The position numbers and the translations under genes were made by a program. From NCBI GenBank assembly GCA_016647705.1, contig CM028340.1, positions 10,679,001 to 10,743,000 of the forward strand: 64,000 nucleotides of DNA, given 5' to 3'. The notes under the pieces were generated by a model that saw nothing but the letters and a program-made list of their open reading frames with translations, was not told the DNA's origin and ran no database searches. Source of the stretch: Eucommia ulmoides. Taxonomy: Eukaryota; Streptophyta; Magnoliopsida; Garryales; Eucommiaceae. The stretch's first letter is position 1, and each line of letters starts with the position of its first letter. Of the stretch, positions 46,175 to 57,243 are shown one piece after another.

Positions 46175-46990
46175 AAATATATAAAAAAGTTTGACTTACC
46201 TTCTCTCAGAAGGTATAGCTAATTGTTTAGTATCTATCATAGAATCATTATTTTGAGGCGTAGAAATATCCAAATGATTAGCTTTCTCCCTCTCCATTCT
46301 TGCTCATTGAGATAAAACACGTTTTGAGCATGGTTTGCATGTTTGATTAATTTTATCTCGTTCTCTTCATGCTCATTGAGATATAACACGCTTGGATATG
46401 TTGTTTTCGTTGGATGCTCTGCAATGAAGAATTGAACAATTAAGGAATAAAGGATTGAGAATTAAACAAACTAAACTAAAATAAATAATTATTGTAGCTT
46501 TCATTATCCATTGTTTCTAGATTAGTCTGATCCCTACGAATTCGTTTCGGTAAAGGCTCGATTGATTTTTCAAAAACAATTGTTTCTTTTCCAGATCTTC
46601 ACGTTTTAGAAAATTTAAACGATCAAATTCCTCTTGTTCTCTTCGTGCTCGTTGAGCTCCGATACACCTTGATACACTATTATTATTGCAAATTCCTCTG
46701 TACTGATTTTCCAAATTATGACATTCTTCCATTTCTCTGCCCCTTTGTATTTGTTGTGCTAAAGTAACATTTGATGTTATGTCAACCTACGAACGTGCAT
46801 CACCACAATACTATATCATTTCGAAACTAACAACTTAAAAATAATATGAAATAAAATAAATAATTAAATAATTGAATTAAAGAGTATAGCCGTACCACGT
46901 TATTAGTATTTCTTTTTCCTTTACAATTTATCTTCTGTTTTTCTATAGTCAAATTGCGGTCCTTCGTTGGAAAAAAAAATTAAACATAAA
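46175..46990 (-). pseudogene. Probable extreme N-terminus of the same Helitron protein
   Basis: The minus strand encodes charged, Arg/Glu-rich segments (RARREQEEFDRLNFLKREDL at about 46630-46580). A short motif is repeated twice (VLSQ-ARMERE-like, near 46370 and 46320). Plant Helitron proteins often begin with such basic repeats before the Cys/His domain. Position and strand fit the block at 42992-43829 across the solo LTR. The assignment is by context, since no diagnostic motif is present. Confidence 0.4.
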
Positions 46991-47368
46991 TATATTAACG
47001 ATGACTTTCCTTATTAAGAAAAACACAAAACAAAAAAATCATAACACCATATTTTAAGAGTTTTAATGATAGGAATTTGATAATTACAATTAATTTGTTA
47101 AATGTTAGTTGATGTAATATTAATTTAGAAATGTCTAGTTATATTAGAATAGATAAAAGATTTAGAAACCACTAAAAAAGGATATTCCAAATCAAAGTCA
47201 AAACATTAATCTGACAATACATTCAAATGGTCAAAAATTCAAATGAGAACATGATAAAGAAATAACATAAAATATTTAAGGCTATAATATCTTCAACAAC
47301 CAAATGGACCACACTTCACATCATTAACGTGTTCCCAAAAAAATGTATATCAATTCCATAAAAATGTT

Positions 47369-47446
<78 letters not shown>

Positions 47447-47592
47447 ATATTAAAAAATAATTTATACCTCAAACCAACATTTTAGAGCACAATTTCATTC
47501 TTCTCATTGTAAAGTTGTAGCTTGGCCTCCATTTCTTCCAACGTCTTTCAGCATATCAAATCATTTTCGATTCTCTCTAACATCGATCCTAA
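46991..47592. other. No gene seen
   Basis: AT-rich DNA containing a compound (AT)n(GT)n microsatellite at 47372-47440. The last bases (ATCCTAA, 47586-47592) recur at 56878-56884 and mark the target site of the Ogre/Tat-like element. Confidence 0.5.
47372..47440. repeat. Compound (AT)n(GT)n microsatellite
   Basis: About 16 AT units pass directly into about 18 GT units. Confidence 0.95.
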
Positions 47593-49148
47593 TGGGCCCC
47601 AATTTTTTGAAAGGAAAAGAAATATGGAATAATAAATAGTAAATGAGAAGGGGTTTTTAAAAGCGATGTTTTTTTAAAAAAAAATAAAAATACTTAGGCC
47701 ATTTTTGAACAAGGAGTCGCCACTAAACACGAGATTTAAATGATGTGCTAGGTCACCAGATATTTAGAAAACAATTTAAAAGGCCTAAGTAAAGAATTGA
47801 ATCCAAAAAATATGGTCAAACCAAAAATTCATCTAAACGCTCGGGGGTGGATTATACTCGGGGAAGATATTAGGCACCACAAAACACCCGTTCGAAAACG
47901 GTACCTTATATCCAATTAAGTCCATTTAGTTTTGTCCGAATGTTTTATTTTATTTTGAAATATTTTCCTTCTCACAATATTTTTTGACATTCTTTTAGAA
48001 ATAAGGTGAGATAATTTTTTGGATTTGTTTTTTAAATGTTCTCCTGATATGACCTCTTATTGAATATTAAGAATTCGATAAGGATGGTCCATCAGGGGTA
48101 GTTTTACATATGTTTCCAATGATATTCTTCAATTTAAATAGGAAAATCAATCTAAATGTTTTCTAAGTAATGCAAAAATCCACATGCAAAACTACATGAA
48201 ATATTATATTATTTTCTGCAAATGCAATGTCACAAAATTGCCTAGTTTCCTAATTTTCCCAATTAATTAAAAAAAAAAATCAATTTGACATTCTCTTAAA
48301 TTCTACGAAAGTGAGAATCAAGAAAATATCACGGAAACTATGTTTTGTCAAAATTAATTCCACCAAAACTTAAGTAAGATCCAATGAAAAGACTTACCGA
48401 AGAATAAAATTTACTAAACTGAATGTTTCTAAATTTTATTTTATTTGAAAAATGAAATCATTGGTAAAGAAATATTTCCTTCAATAAATTGAATCATTGA
48501 ATTTACCCTAAGGCTTGTGAGAATTAATTCTTACAAATATTTTTATAATTTTTAATTTTAAAATTTTTATTTTTATTGTAAAAAAAAATTATATAGAAAG
48601 AACTTAAATAAAAATAAATAAAAAGTAAAAAACAGTAAAAATAGTATAAAAAATATCCTCATCTCATGCTCGAAGGCTAAACCCAAAAAGAAAGCCCCGT
48701 CCTGACGTGTTCATCGAATCATCGGATGATCCTAATGGAAACTAAACTTGCAGGAATTTAAATTGCAATAATAAAAAAAAATGGAAAGAATTAAGAGATA
48801 AGAAATAAACTTGCCCCGACAAAGATCCTTGAAGTACAATTTTTATTCTCTCAAAGTTGGTTTCCTAATGGGCTTTCATTGATAATCGTTCCCTAGGAGA
48901 ATTTTTCTATGAATTTTTTAAGTCCTCTAACTGTGAGGGAAATGGTCTTATTTATAGGGGAAAATGTGCGATGAAAACAAAATCCTAAAATTGCCACTAA
49001 ATCCTAACCTTAATTTGATCAAGAAGAAGAAAAAGTCGTTATGAAGATATCATGTGCTAATACGGACACGTGGCAGCCTAAGAAGTAGCTACATGTCCTT
49101 TTCTTCTTTTCTGGTTGGCGTTTTAACCAAATTGAGCCACATTCCTTT

Positions 49149-49189
<41 letters not shown>

Positions 49190-49494
49190 CCTCTTTATCT
49201 CTTCTCTATCTCCTTTAATCATGGGCCCTACTCCCTTTATTCATGTCTCTCTCTCTATTGTTTTTTCTCGCTTCTCACTCTCTCTCTCTATCTTACTCTC
49301 TCCTTTTTTTTTTCTTTTCCATTTACTGCTCTCCTTTTCCTTTATTCTACCTTTTTTTACCACTTTTCTTTGTTTCGATTTTTTTCCTCCCTTTCCGTTT
49401 CCATTTTATTTATTTTATATTTTCTAGAAAAAAAATAAAATAAAAAATAATGTATAAAATATTTTTGTGGGATGGTCAAAATGCCGTGTCTACA
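47593..49494 (-). repeat. 3' LTR of the Ogre/Tat-like element, 1.9 kb
   Basis: It contains the GAGTCGCCACT-type block near 47718, an A/T-rich middle, and on the minus strand the TATA-like CCCCTATAAATAAGACC (about 48938-48954). A (CT)n microsatellite at 49152-49185 and polypyrimidine sequence to 49420 lie on the U3 side. It is about 840 bp longer than its partner. Confidence 0.85.
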
Positions 49495-49605
49495 GTTTCC
49501 CTATTTGTCACGTGAGCTTCACTCGCCTAAAAATATAGGAGATCACGTTAGTTTAACCGTCTGGATTTTTCATTTTCATTTTTTTTTACAACAAAAAAAT
49601 AAAAC
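49495..49605 (-). promoter_or_regulatory. Polypurine tract region before the 3' LTR
   Basis: The minus strand reads CACGTGACAAATAGGGAAAC directly before the LTR start TGTAGACACGG. The ATAGGGAAAC tract is the likely plus-strand primer. Confidence 0.65.
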
Positions 49606-50250
49606 ATGAAAATAACTCATAATGATACTTATGACGAACAAGTGTCCATTTAGAAGATCGTTTAGAGTAATGAAAAATAACTCATGACGAACACAAGTTC
49701 ATTTAGAGGATCGTTTAGAATAATGACAAAAAGATTCATAACGAATAAGTGTTTATTTAGAGGATCATTTAGAGCAGTGAAAAATGACTCTTGACGAAAC
49801 TCAGGAGGAATTATTTTGAGGATCATTTAGAGTGACGAAAAATGACACATGACAATACTGATGACGAACAAGTATTCGTTTAGAGGATCGTTTAGAATGA
49901 CAAAATAGGCCTCATGACAAAAAAGTGCCCGTTTAGAGAATCATTTAGAGTAATGAAAAAAAATGACTCATGACGAACAAGTGTTCATTTAGAGTGATAA
50001 AAAAATGACCCATGACGATAGTCATGATGAATACATATTCGTTTAGAGTAATGAAAAAAGACTCATGGAAATACTCATGACGAATAAGTGTCCATTTAGA
50101 GTGATAGAAATTGTCTAGTGACGATACTCATGACGAACACATGTTTGTTTAGAGGATCATTTGGAGTAATGAAAAAAGACTCATGATGATACTCATGACG
50201 AACAAGTGTCAATTTAGATGATCGTTTAGAGTAATGAAAAAATGAGTCAT
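49606..50250 (-). repeat. Tandem array of about 11 units of 44-65 bp
   Basis: Units carry GAAAAATGACTCATGA(YGATACTCATGA)CGAACAAGTG and TTCATTTAGAGGATCGTTTAGAGTAAT. Some lack the GATACTCATGA segment and others the GGATCGTTTAGA segment, giving four length classes. It lies just inside the 3' LTR. Confidence 0.88.
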
Positions 50251-52089
50251 GTGCTAGCCTTCTTGGCTAGGGAAATAAAAGAAAGTATAGAGATATAAAA
50301 TATGCCCCGGCCTATGGTTGGGCAAGAATAAGAGATCAAAGATATAAAATGTGCCCCAGTTTACGGTTGCGGTGACTCTTAATTGACTGAACCTTTATTT
50401 GTTACTTACGTACCTTAGCATTAAGTCGAGGATCAAGTTTAGCATAGTTCACTTGACACCCCTTTTAGGGCAAAACACATAATTTGATGCTCATTTGGGG
50501 ATTCCAATTAGAGTTGGTAGGAACCTGGGAGGGCCCTAATGATAATAAGAGGACCGAGAGATAATGAAATTCATGCTTCCGACCGTTTTGATATCCTTGT
50601 AAATTGATAAGATAACACTTCCAAAACAAAATCTTAGTCTAAAAATTTAGTCACCTTTGATGACTCAAAATTCCATTCCCTCTTTTTCCATCATAGTCAC
50701 TTGGCTTACGACTCTTTGTTTCGGAGTGATTCAATGAGATCTCTTTACTTGAATTTAGAAAGTTTGCTTTCCAACTCAAGAGAAAGGCTCGACATGCCTT
50801 GGGGTAATTCAGTGAGACGTTTTTGTTTTTAATTGAGTAACTTCGCTTTCCAACTCAGAGGAGGGCCCAACATATCTCATCAAGGTCTCTTTCGCTTGCC
50901 CAACTAGATCCTTGTGTTTTCAAATTTATAGGTATTTCGATGCTTGGGGATCTGATACTCCTACATGATCTACGTTTTCTTAACTCATGTAAAACTGATT
51001 TACTCCAAAAAAAAAGGCAAAATATTGAAAATTACTAAAACAAGTACCTTTAATGCCCGATATGATTTTTTGTTAGATTTTGAGTTAGATTCCAAAGGAT
51101 AGTTTCGATATATTTCTGGACCACAACTAATATTTCCTTTCACACATTTGAATTCCATTCAAATCCATCAAGTTCTGATATGGAGAAACGTCGTTTGCTT
51201 GGCAAATTAACCCAAGGCGGAAACCTTGAACTAACCAATCTATCATTTTTCTTTTCTCTTCAAATCTCTTCTATGTTTACACTAGTGCTTCTTCCTTGGT
51301 CAGTGGTTTAACTATTTTACCCCCCTTTTTTTGCCATTTTTTTTTCTCTTTTTTTCTTCATTTTTTTTTTCCTTTTTTCTACTTTTTAAAAATAAATGAT
51401 CAAACTTACAAAGGTTCAGGGGTAGTCGATCTTATAAATGAACTTGATATTTTTTGCGAATTGAGACCTTCTTGCAACCCAAGAATCCATCAATAAAGGA
51501 GTAGTGTTAGTTGATGACAAATCTTCATTTTTCAGGATCTTCATCGAATTATTTGATACCGGTATTACATTTGAGAGTTTTTCCCTTGGGATTATTGACC
51601 TTGGATGATTGTGTTTTGTTTTTACCATTGGGTCTGACAACAGGCGAGCCAGAATGTTTATACCCTATTTTATCAAATCACTAGAGGACCACCAGATACC
51701 AATCTTGACTTTTGAATCCTTTAGTACTCTGAAATTGATGTCAAAAAAGGCTTTTTGGATCTCACTATCGTTTATCAAAACAAAATCCTCCATTGTTTAT
51801 ATTCTCATGGGATCATAGTCTAGCTATGTATTGAAATCATATCTTCACATCCTCAGTCAGTCACATCACATAAAACATATGTACGCAATTTTGGGTACCT
51901 GGAAAAGTGAAATTCGAACATTAGACCACAATTTGGAAAAAACAGTATTGCATTTATTGAAATTTAAAAAGTCATTACAGTGAAAATCCTTTTCCATCCA
52001 AGATACCAATGGGATGGAAAGGTGATTACACGAAAAATGTCCCAATTTTATTAAAAAAAAATAATTAGCAAATTAAAAATGAACAAGGA
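50251..52089 (-). mobile_element. Internal region of the Ogre/Tat-like element without recognisable domain
   Basis: A short theme (AGAGATATAAAATATGCCCCGGCCTATGGTTG) is duplicated near 50290 and 50340. A 74-codon minus frame at 51416-51640 (start MSDPMVKTKHNHPRSIIPRE) sits where the region after gag would be. It is unlike any protease or RT I know. No RT, RNase H or integrase motif was found. Confidence 0.5.
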
Positions 52090-55000
52090 ATCCCAATTTT
52101 GTGGCTTTTAGATTTTCCAACTCAAGCCTCGGGCATACGATTCTCTCCTATCTCTGCCAACATTTTGTTAAAGATCGACTTTACCACTCTCTGAAGGTGC
52201 ATGCTCATGGAGCGAATTCAGTTGGCAATTTTGTGTTACGACCTCAATTCTTTTGTTAGGAAACGTGATGGCTCCTATCCGTATGAATTCTCGGATCTTG
52301 TATTTAAGTTAAAAACATTGTTCAGCCGTATGTCATCTAGTTCCCGAATGATACTCATAGAAGGCATTTGAAAAAACGGATTTACTTCCAAGGTTAAGTT
52401 CATAAGATTGAAGAGGTGTCAACATCGATTACTTTAAACCATTTCGATACAACTTAGTAATAGAGATCGGAAGGTGTAATGGTTCCTTTTAATCATTCCG
52501 AAAGTATCTCCCAATAGCACGAGGTGGATAGTCCGGGTGATATTGGGTTCCTGACTTTAGGGTATGGGTAGGAATTTGAGGTGGGGGATTTTGGTTTGGC
52601 AGATAGGAGGGTGATAGGTGTGATTTACCTATCTATTTCTGAACCAAATATTGTTAATTTTTTAGTATGTTTTATTATGTTTTTATGAACTTTTGTGTAA
52701 ATCAAGTATGTGGGGTGAAAAGGTAGGAAAACAGATCATAAACGATCAAAGTGGATCAAGAACAGTGGAAGAACGGTGAGAAAACAAGCATGAGGGAAAA
52801 ATTTTGAAAATTAGCCCACCGTTGCGGTGCATATGCAGAGAGGGCCTAAAACTGCTAGAAGCCCACCGCCGAGGTGGTTAAACAATAGTAAAGTCCTTTA
52901 TCCCACCGCCGAGTCCACCACCTAGGTCGTGGCTTAACTGACATAACCATCACCGCGGCGGTGACTCTACATAGCTATTAGATATTTTTTAGATATTTTG
53001 CTCCCTATTTAATTCTCTCTTCTCTCTCCTTCTCTAACCCCCGGCCATAGGAGACCCCTTAGGATTCCTAATATTTTGAGAGTGTTTTTGGGTGTGCTCA
53101 ACCAAATCCAAAGGAGAAGAACACGTTGCAAAGAAAGAGAAGCGATAGTTGAACGATTTAAGCGGCAAATCTTCGGACTATGACTGAGTTCTTCCATTTC
53201 TCTCTTTATTTTCTTAACTTCATTAAGTTATTGTTGAGCATGTTTAGCTCAGTTTTCATTGTAGAAATGGTTATGGCCATGAGCTAAATAGATTTTGTTT
53301 AGGGATTAATAATATTTAGAAAATCGTTGTTTGTTTGAGTTTGTGTTTCGTTAATGGTTGTTCTTCGTTATTTGATTATGTTTATCGTTATTATTTGATA
53401 TTATGCTTGTTTAGATAATTAGAGAATACAGGGTTTGACACTCGGGAGAGGTAACCCTGAATTCAGACTATGGCAAACACAATGCGATGATCTAATAACC
53501 CGGGAGGGAGTTAAAAAGTGTGAAATCAATGACGTTGGGGCAAGACTCATGTGACCTAGTGTCGTTAAGATGTTGAGGGGGATTTCTTTGTTGACGCGAA
53601 GTCACATATTCACTCGTCTTACACTCCGGAGAGGTAGCGAGTGAGTTTATGATACAGAGATTGTCGGATAGGTCGAACGCCGTTATTATAAACTAAACGA
53701 GACCAAACACATTTTTGTAAACAAAGTTAATCCCTAGGCAATATTTTTCCTAAAATATATCAATATAATATTAGTATAGCTAGATTAATTAACCTAGTAT
53801 TAGTATTAATTAATTATAAACTCAATTTATACCGCCTAAATAAAGTTAGGTTAAGATAATTGCAGTACTCGATAATAATCTCAACTAATCCCTATGGATA
53901 CGACAACCCCTACTCCTTCCTATCTCTACTAAAACTTAACCTATACACTTGCAGTAAAAGTGGTGACGTAATATTCCACCCCCAGAGGGCATAGGGTAAA
54001 TGGGTGTTTGGTAGGCTTAAGGGTAGTATTGGGGAGTGTGGTTTTGGTGAGATGGTGCTACATTCTGGTAGTACTAGAAATGACTTTGGGGATATGGCTG
54101 GTTTCGGGAGTAATTTTGGTTTTAGAGATTTTGAGAGAGATAGTTATGGTATTGATTGTTTTGGTTCTAGTAATTTCGAGGATAAAAGTTTTGGGGGTTG
54201 TTTTGAGGAAGGGTTTGTTGGGGGAAAATGACAACAGCTACCTCATTCTCTTTCTTCCTTGGTAGAACTGACCTCTTCGTCAGATTGGGAGAGGCTCCTT
54301 TAATCGTTTCGCTCTATATTCCTTCTTTCGTTACCTCGGCTTTCTTGATTGTATCACCGAAAGAAGCCACTACGATGCTTGAGAGATATCGTTCTACATC
54401 TTAATTAACTTGAGAATCTCTAACTAAGCGTCCTCTCTCAGCCTAGGGACCACTTTGGCAGCCTCTTTCCTCCAACGGGCAGTGTTTCTCTGAAAGCTTT
54501 CATCATTTTTATTCAAAATCTAGTACAAGGTATTATGATCTGGTGCAACATCTTTATTGTACAAATACTGCTCACAAAAAGCTTCTACTAGATTCTTGAA
54601 GGTTTTAATCTGCGATAGCTCCAAAGTCATGTCCTAGCTAAGGGCTACTCTGTTTAACGATCGACGGAACATATTTAGGCAAAGATCTTCATTTCGAGCG
54701 TGAATTCCCCAATTCCTCTGTGTTGATGTTGGCGTGCCATTCTAAGGGGCCAGTACCGTCATATTTTGTGAACTCTAGAACTATGAAATTTTCAGGATAT
54801 ACCACTCGGGGCGTTGCTGATAAATCATTTTATGCCACTTTTTTGGAAAGCTTTTCTCTTTTCAACTCTTCTGTGGTTATCTCTAATCTCTCCATTTTCA
54901 GAACCCAGGCCGAATAATATCTATTCTCTTCTTTCCTATTTTTGGTTTCGATGGTCGGGGCTAGTTGATTAGCATTCGAATAATTCGGTGGAGCAACAAC

Positions 55001-55400
55001 CCTTTCTGGGTAAAAAGAATTTGTGGTGCAGAGGGGGCTGGGTCTCCGGGTAAGACCTGATAGACATTCCCTTGGTTGGGATATGCTAGCGCACCTTAGG
55101 CAAAGGGATGAGGGCCAATCTAAGGTCCATAGTAGATCGGCACCAAGAAGTTTGGGCTTACATGGTTCAGATTTGGTATTGAATGCTCTGTCCCAAAACT
55201 TGGAAGATTTCCATTCGGCAATTCAGCTACGGGGTTCCACTGGAAGGGGGAACAAACATCCCCTAAGGTAGTTGGCTTAGTTCATTGATATTTTCCATTA
55301 GCATATTGATAGTTTCTTGCATCCGAGCCATCTGGGCTGTGCGGGGAGATTTAGGATTACCTTCCATTTCCATCATGGAATGATTCGGAGCCCGACTACA
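52090..55400 (-). pseudogene. Ogre/Tat-like gag relic (interrupted by a solo LTR)
   Basis: From 55330 down, the minus strand reads MQETINMLMENINELSQ, then PPNYSNANQLAPTIETK and SAWVLKMERLEITTEEL. RNTARWRKEAAKV-PRLRED follows near 54500-54430 and SVAASFGDTIKKAEVTKEGI near 54370-54310. A Gln/Asn/Pro/Tyr-rich linker (QPYPQSH, HQNHTPQYYP) spans 54240-53990. After the solo LTR the frame resumes with PNQNPPPQIPTHTL. Near 52380-52310 comes the zinc-knuckle-like YEYHSGTR-HTAEQCFQLKYK. This is the order of Tat/Ogre gag (Retrotrans_gag core, linker, CX-H-C motif). Stops occur every 30-60 codons. Confidence 0.75.
52612..53984 (+). mobile_element. Solo LTR of the TGATAGG (tRNA-Asp) family, 1,373 bp
   Basis: It starts TGATAGGTGTGATTTACC, ends TAATATTCCACCCCCA, and is flanked by GAGGG at 52607-52611 and 53985-53989. 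The palindrome cluster is at 52815-52970, the family block CAAATCTTCGGACTATGACTGAG near 53165, and about one copy of the 205-bp unit at 53440-53650. Its terminal TAATATTCCA...CCA matches the solo LTR at 31859. It splits the Ogre-like gag linker. Confidence 0.93.
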
Positions 55401-55810
55401 AATGAAAGCACGACTTTGGATGGGGAGAATTGGAATTACTTTTCTGTGATCATTTTTCCTATGTTGTCCTATTTGCCCTCAAAACAAATCTCATTTATTA
55501 GTGCACATGGATCTTAGGTAGTCTTAAAACTCATTCAAGTTTGAAATTTTCAATTCCGATGATAACCGATCAAATAAATAATATTCATGGAAATTCTTTT
55601 GTTACTTAATTTTATCAGTATTGAAAATTTTGAACTCATTTGGTTTTCAAAACTCCCTAAGATATCATAAATCCATCACGTCACAACCTATTTACAAAAT
55701 AGAAGAAAAAGATAACAAAATAAAATATAATAATTGACTTGGGTTAGTTGGACTTATTTGGACATATTAGAGTTGACCCTCTAATTATCTCCATTGGAGT
55801 CGCCAGCTGA
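55401..55810 (-). mobile_element. Leader of the Ogre/Tat-like element with PBS
   Basis: The minus strand directly after the LTR reads CGTCAGCTGGCGACTCCAATGGAG. TGGCGACTCC is the start expected of a tRNA-Arg-type primer site, as reported for Ogre elements; that tRNA assignment is from memory. Leader sequence follows with no ORF. Confidence 0.55.
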
Positions 55811-56658
55811 CGTGCCCCAATTTTTTGAAAGGAAAAAAAATATGAAATAATAGATAGTAAATGAGAAGGGGTTTTAAAAACGTCAGTTTTCTAAAAAAAA
55901 AAAATACTTAGGCTATTTTAAAATAATGAGTCGCCACCTAGTATTGGATTTAAATGATGCGCTAGGTCACTAGATTTTAAAAAATAATTTACAAGGCCTA
56001 AGTAAAAATTGACTCCAGAAAAACGGTCAAACCAAAGAAATATCCTTAGTCCAAAATTTTTATTTTATTTTGAAATAACAATAACATAAAAAAATATCCT
56101 TATGTCATGCTCGAAGGCTAAACCTGAAAGAAAAGCCTCTTCTCGGCATGTTCATCGAATCATTGGATGATCCTAATGGAATCTAAACTTACAGGAATTT
56201 AAATTGCGATAATAAAAAAAATGAAAAGAATTAAGAGATATGAAATATACCTTCCCGAGCATTGATCCCCGATGTACGATTTTTATTCTCTCAAAGAAGG
56301 CTTCCCAAATGGGCTTTCATTGAAAATCACTCCTTAGGAGGGTTTCTCTATGAATTTTCTGGGTCCTTCAACTGTGAGGGAAAGGGTCTTATTTATAGGG
56401 AAAAATCTGGAGTGAAAAAAAGTCCTAAAAACCAACCTTGGCCACCAAATCCTAACCCTAATTTGATCACGAAGAAGAAAAAGTCGTCAGCAAGATATCT
56501 TGTGCTGATACGGACATGTGGCAGCCTAAGAAGCTGCCACATGTCACTTTCCTCTTTTTTGGTTGACTTTTTGACAGATGTGGGCCCCATTCCTTTTATT
56601 TATCTCTCTCTCTTTCTCTCTATCTCTGTCTCTCTCTCTCTCACACACACACACACAT

Positions 56659-56695
<37 letters not shown>

Positions 56696-56876
56696 ATTTC
56701 CATATACTCCCCCATTTTTCCTTTGTTCTACTTTTTCACCCCTTTTCTTTAATTCAATTTTTTCCTCCTATTTTTATTTTATTTTATATTTTTTGAAAAT
56801 AAAACAAAATAAAATATAAAATTAAAAAATAAAGCATAAAATATTTTTGTTGGACGATCAAAATGTCGTGACTACA
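55811..56876 (-). repeat. 5' LTR of the Ogre/Tat-like element, 1.07 kb
   Basis: It is collinear with 47593-49494 except for a loss of roughly 840 bp after GGTCAAACCAAAGAAAT (near 56040). It keeps the minus-strand TATA-like CCCTATAAATAAGACCC (about 56384-56400) and a (CT)n(CA)n(CT)n microsatellite at 56607-56692. Confidence 0.85.
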
Positions 56877-57243
56877 AATCCTAAGTCTTCAAATTTTCAA
56901 AAGTCTTTTTCGATCTCTTTATAGATTCTAGCATTAGGTAAAGTGGATGGTAGTGTATTCACTATTACCACCAACACTGCAATATTGGGTTCAAACCTTT
57001 GATGAATTAACTCTTTGTATTGTTTTTTTCTTTTATGTATATGATCCCCAATACTCATTTCCCCCCCCCCCCCCATATTTCCCTTTGAATTGAATCCATA
57101 TTGGATGTACATCATATTTAGCCTCTTCTAAAAGAATTATAATCTCTACTGCAGTAATGGGCCGATGAATCTCAAATATTTTTTGTTTTGCAACATCCCA
57201 ACTTGATGGGAATCGATCCGTAATTTGTTGAATTATATGTTTC
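56877..57243. other. Short flank between two elements, no assigned gene
   Basis: A homopolymer of 14 C lies at 57061-57074. On the minus strand, broken frames from 57243 to 56897 give HRPITAVEIIILLEEAKYDV and, beyond the C-run, RFEPNIAVLVVIVNTLPSTL. This looks like decayed protein-coding sequence, possibly the continuation of DNA at 46991-47592 before the Ogre-like insertion. The family is not recognised. Confidence 0.35.

Larger units (their letters stand above)
47593..56876 (-). mobile_element. Ogre/Tat-like Ty3/gypsy element, decayed and lacking pol
   Basis: Related LTRs at 47593-49494 and 55811-56876 share both ends (GCCCCAATTTTTTGAAAGG and GTGTCTACA/GTGACTACA). On the minus strand the right LTR is followed by a PBS-like TGGCGACTCCAATGGAG, and the left LTR is preceded by a polypurine ATAGGGAAAC. 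The element therefore reads right to left. Only gag-type coding sequence is found between them. The repeated flank ATCCTAA (47586, 56878) supports a single insertion. Confidence 0.85.

Noticed and set aside
49221..49443. Phe/Leu/Ser-rich frames resembling membrane segments
   Set aside because: They are translations of the polypyrimidine tract in the LTR.
49606..50250. CRISPR-like regular repeats
   Set aside because: Units vary in length and sequence, abut each other with no unique spacers, and lie in plant retroelement DNA.
51296..51496. 66-codon + frame with a Phe-rich hydrophobic run
   Set aside because: The run is a poly-T tract; nothing supports a membrane protein.
54004..54265. Two overlapping + frames, one Gly/Phe-rich
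   Set aside because: They are antisense to the Gln/Asn/Pro/Tyr-rich linker of the Ogre-like gag, which explains the composition.
56262..56796. 132-codon + frame and companion ending in Ser/Leu and Thr/His repeats
   Set aside because: It lies inside the 5' LTR of the Ogre-like element, antisense to the element, and runs through a microsatellite.
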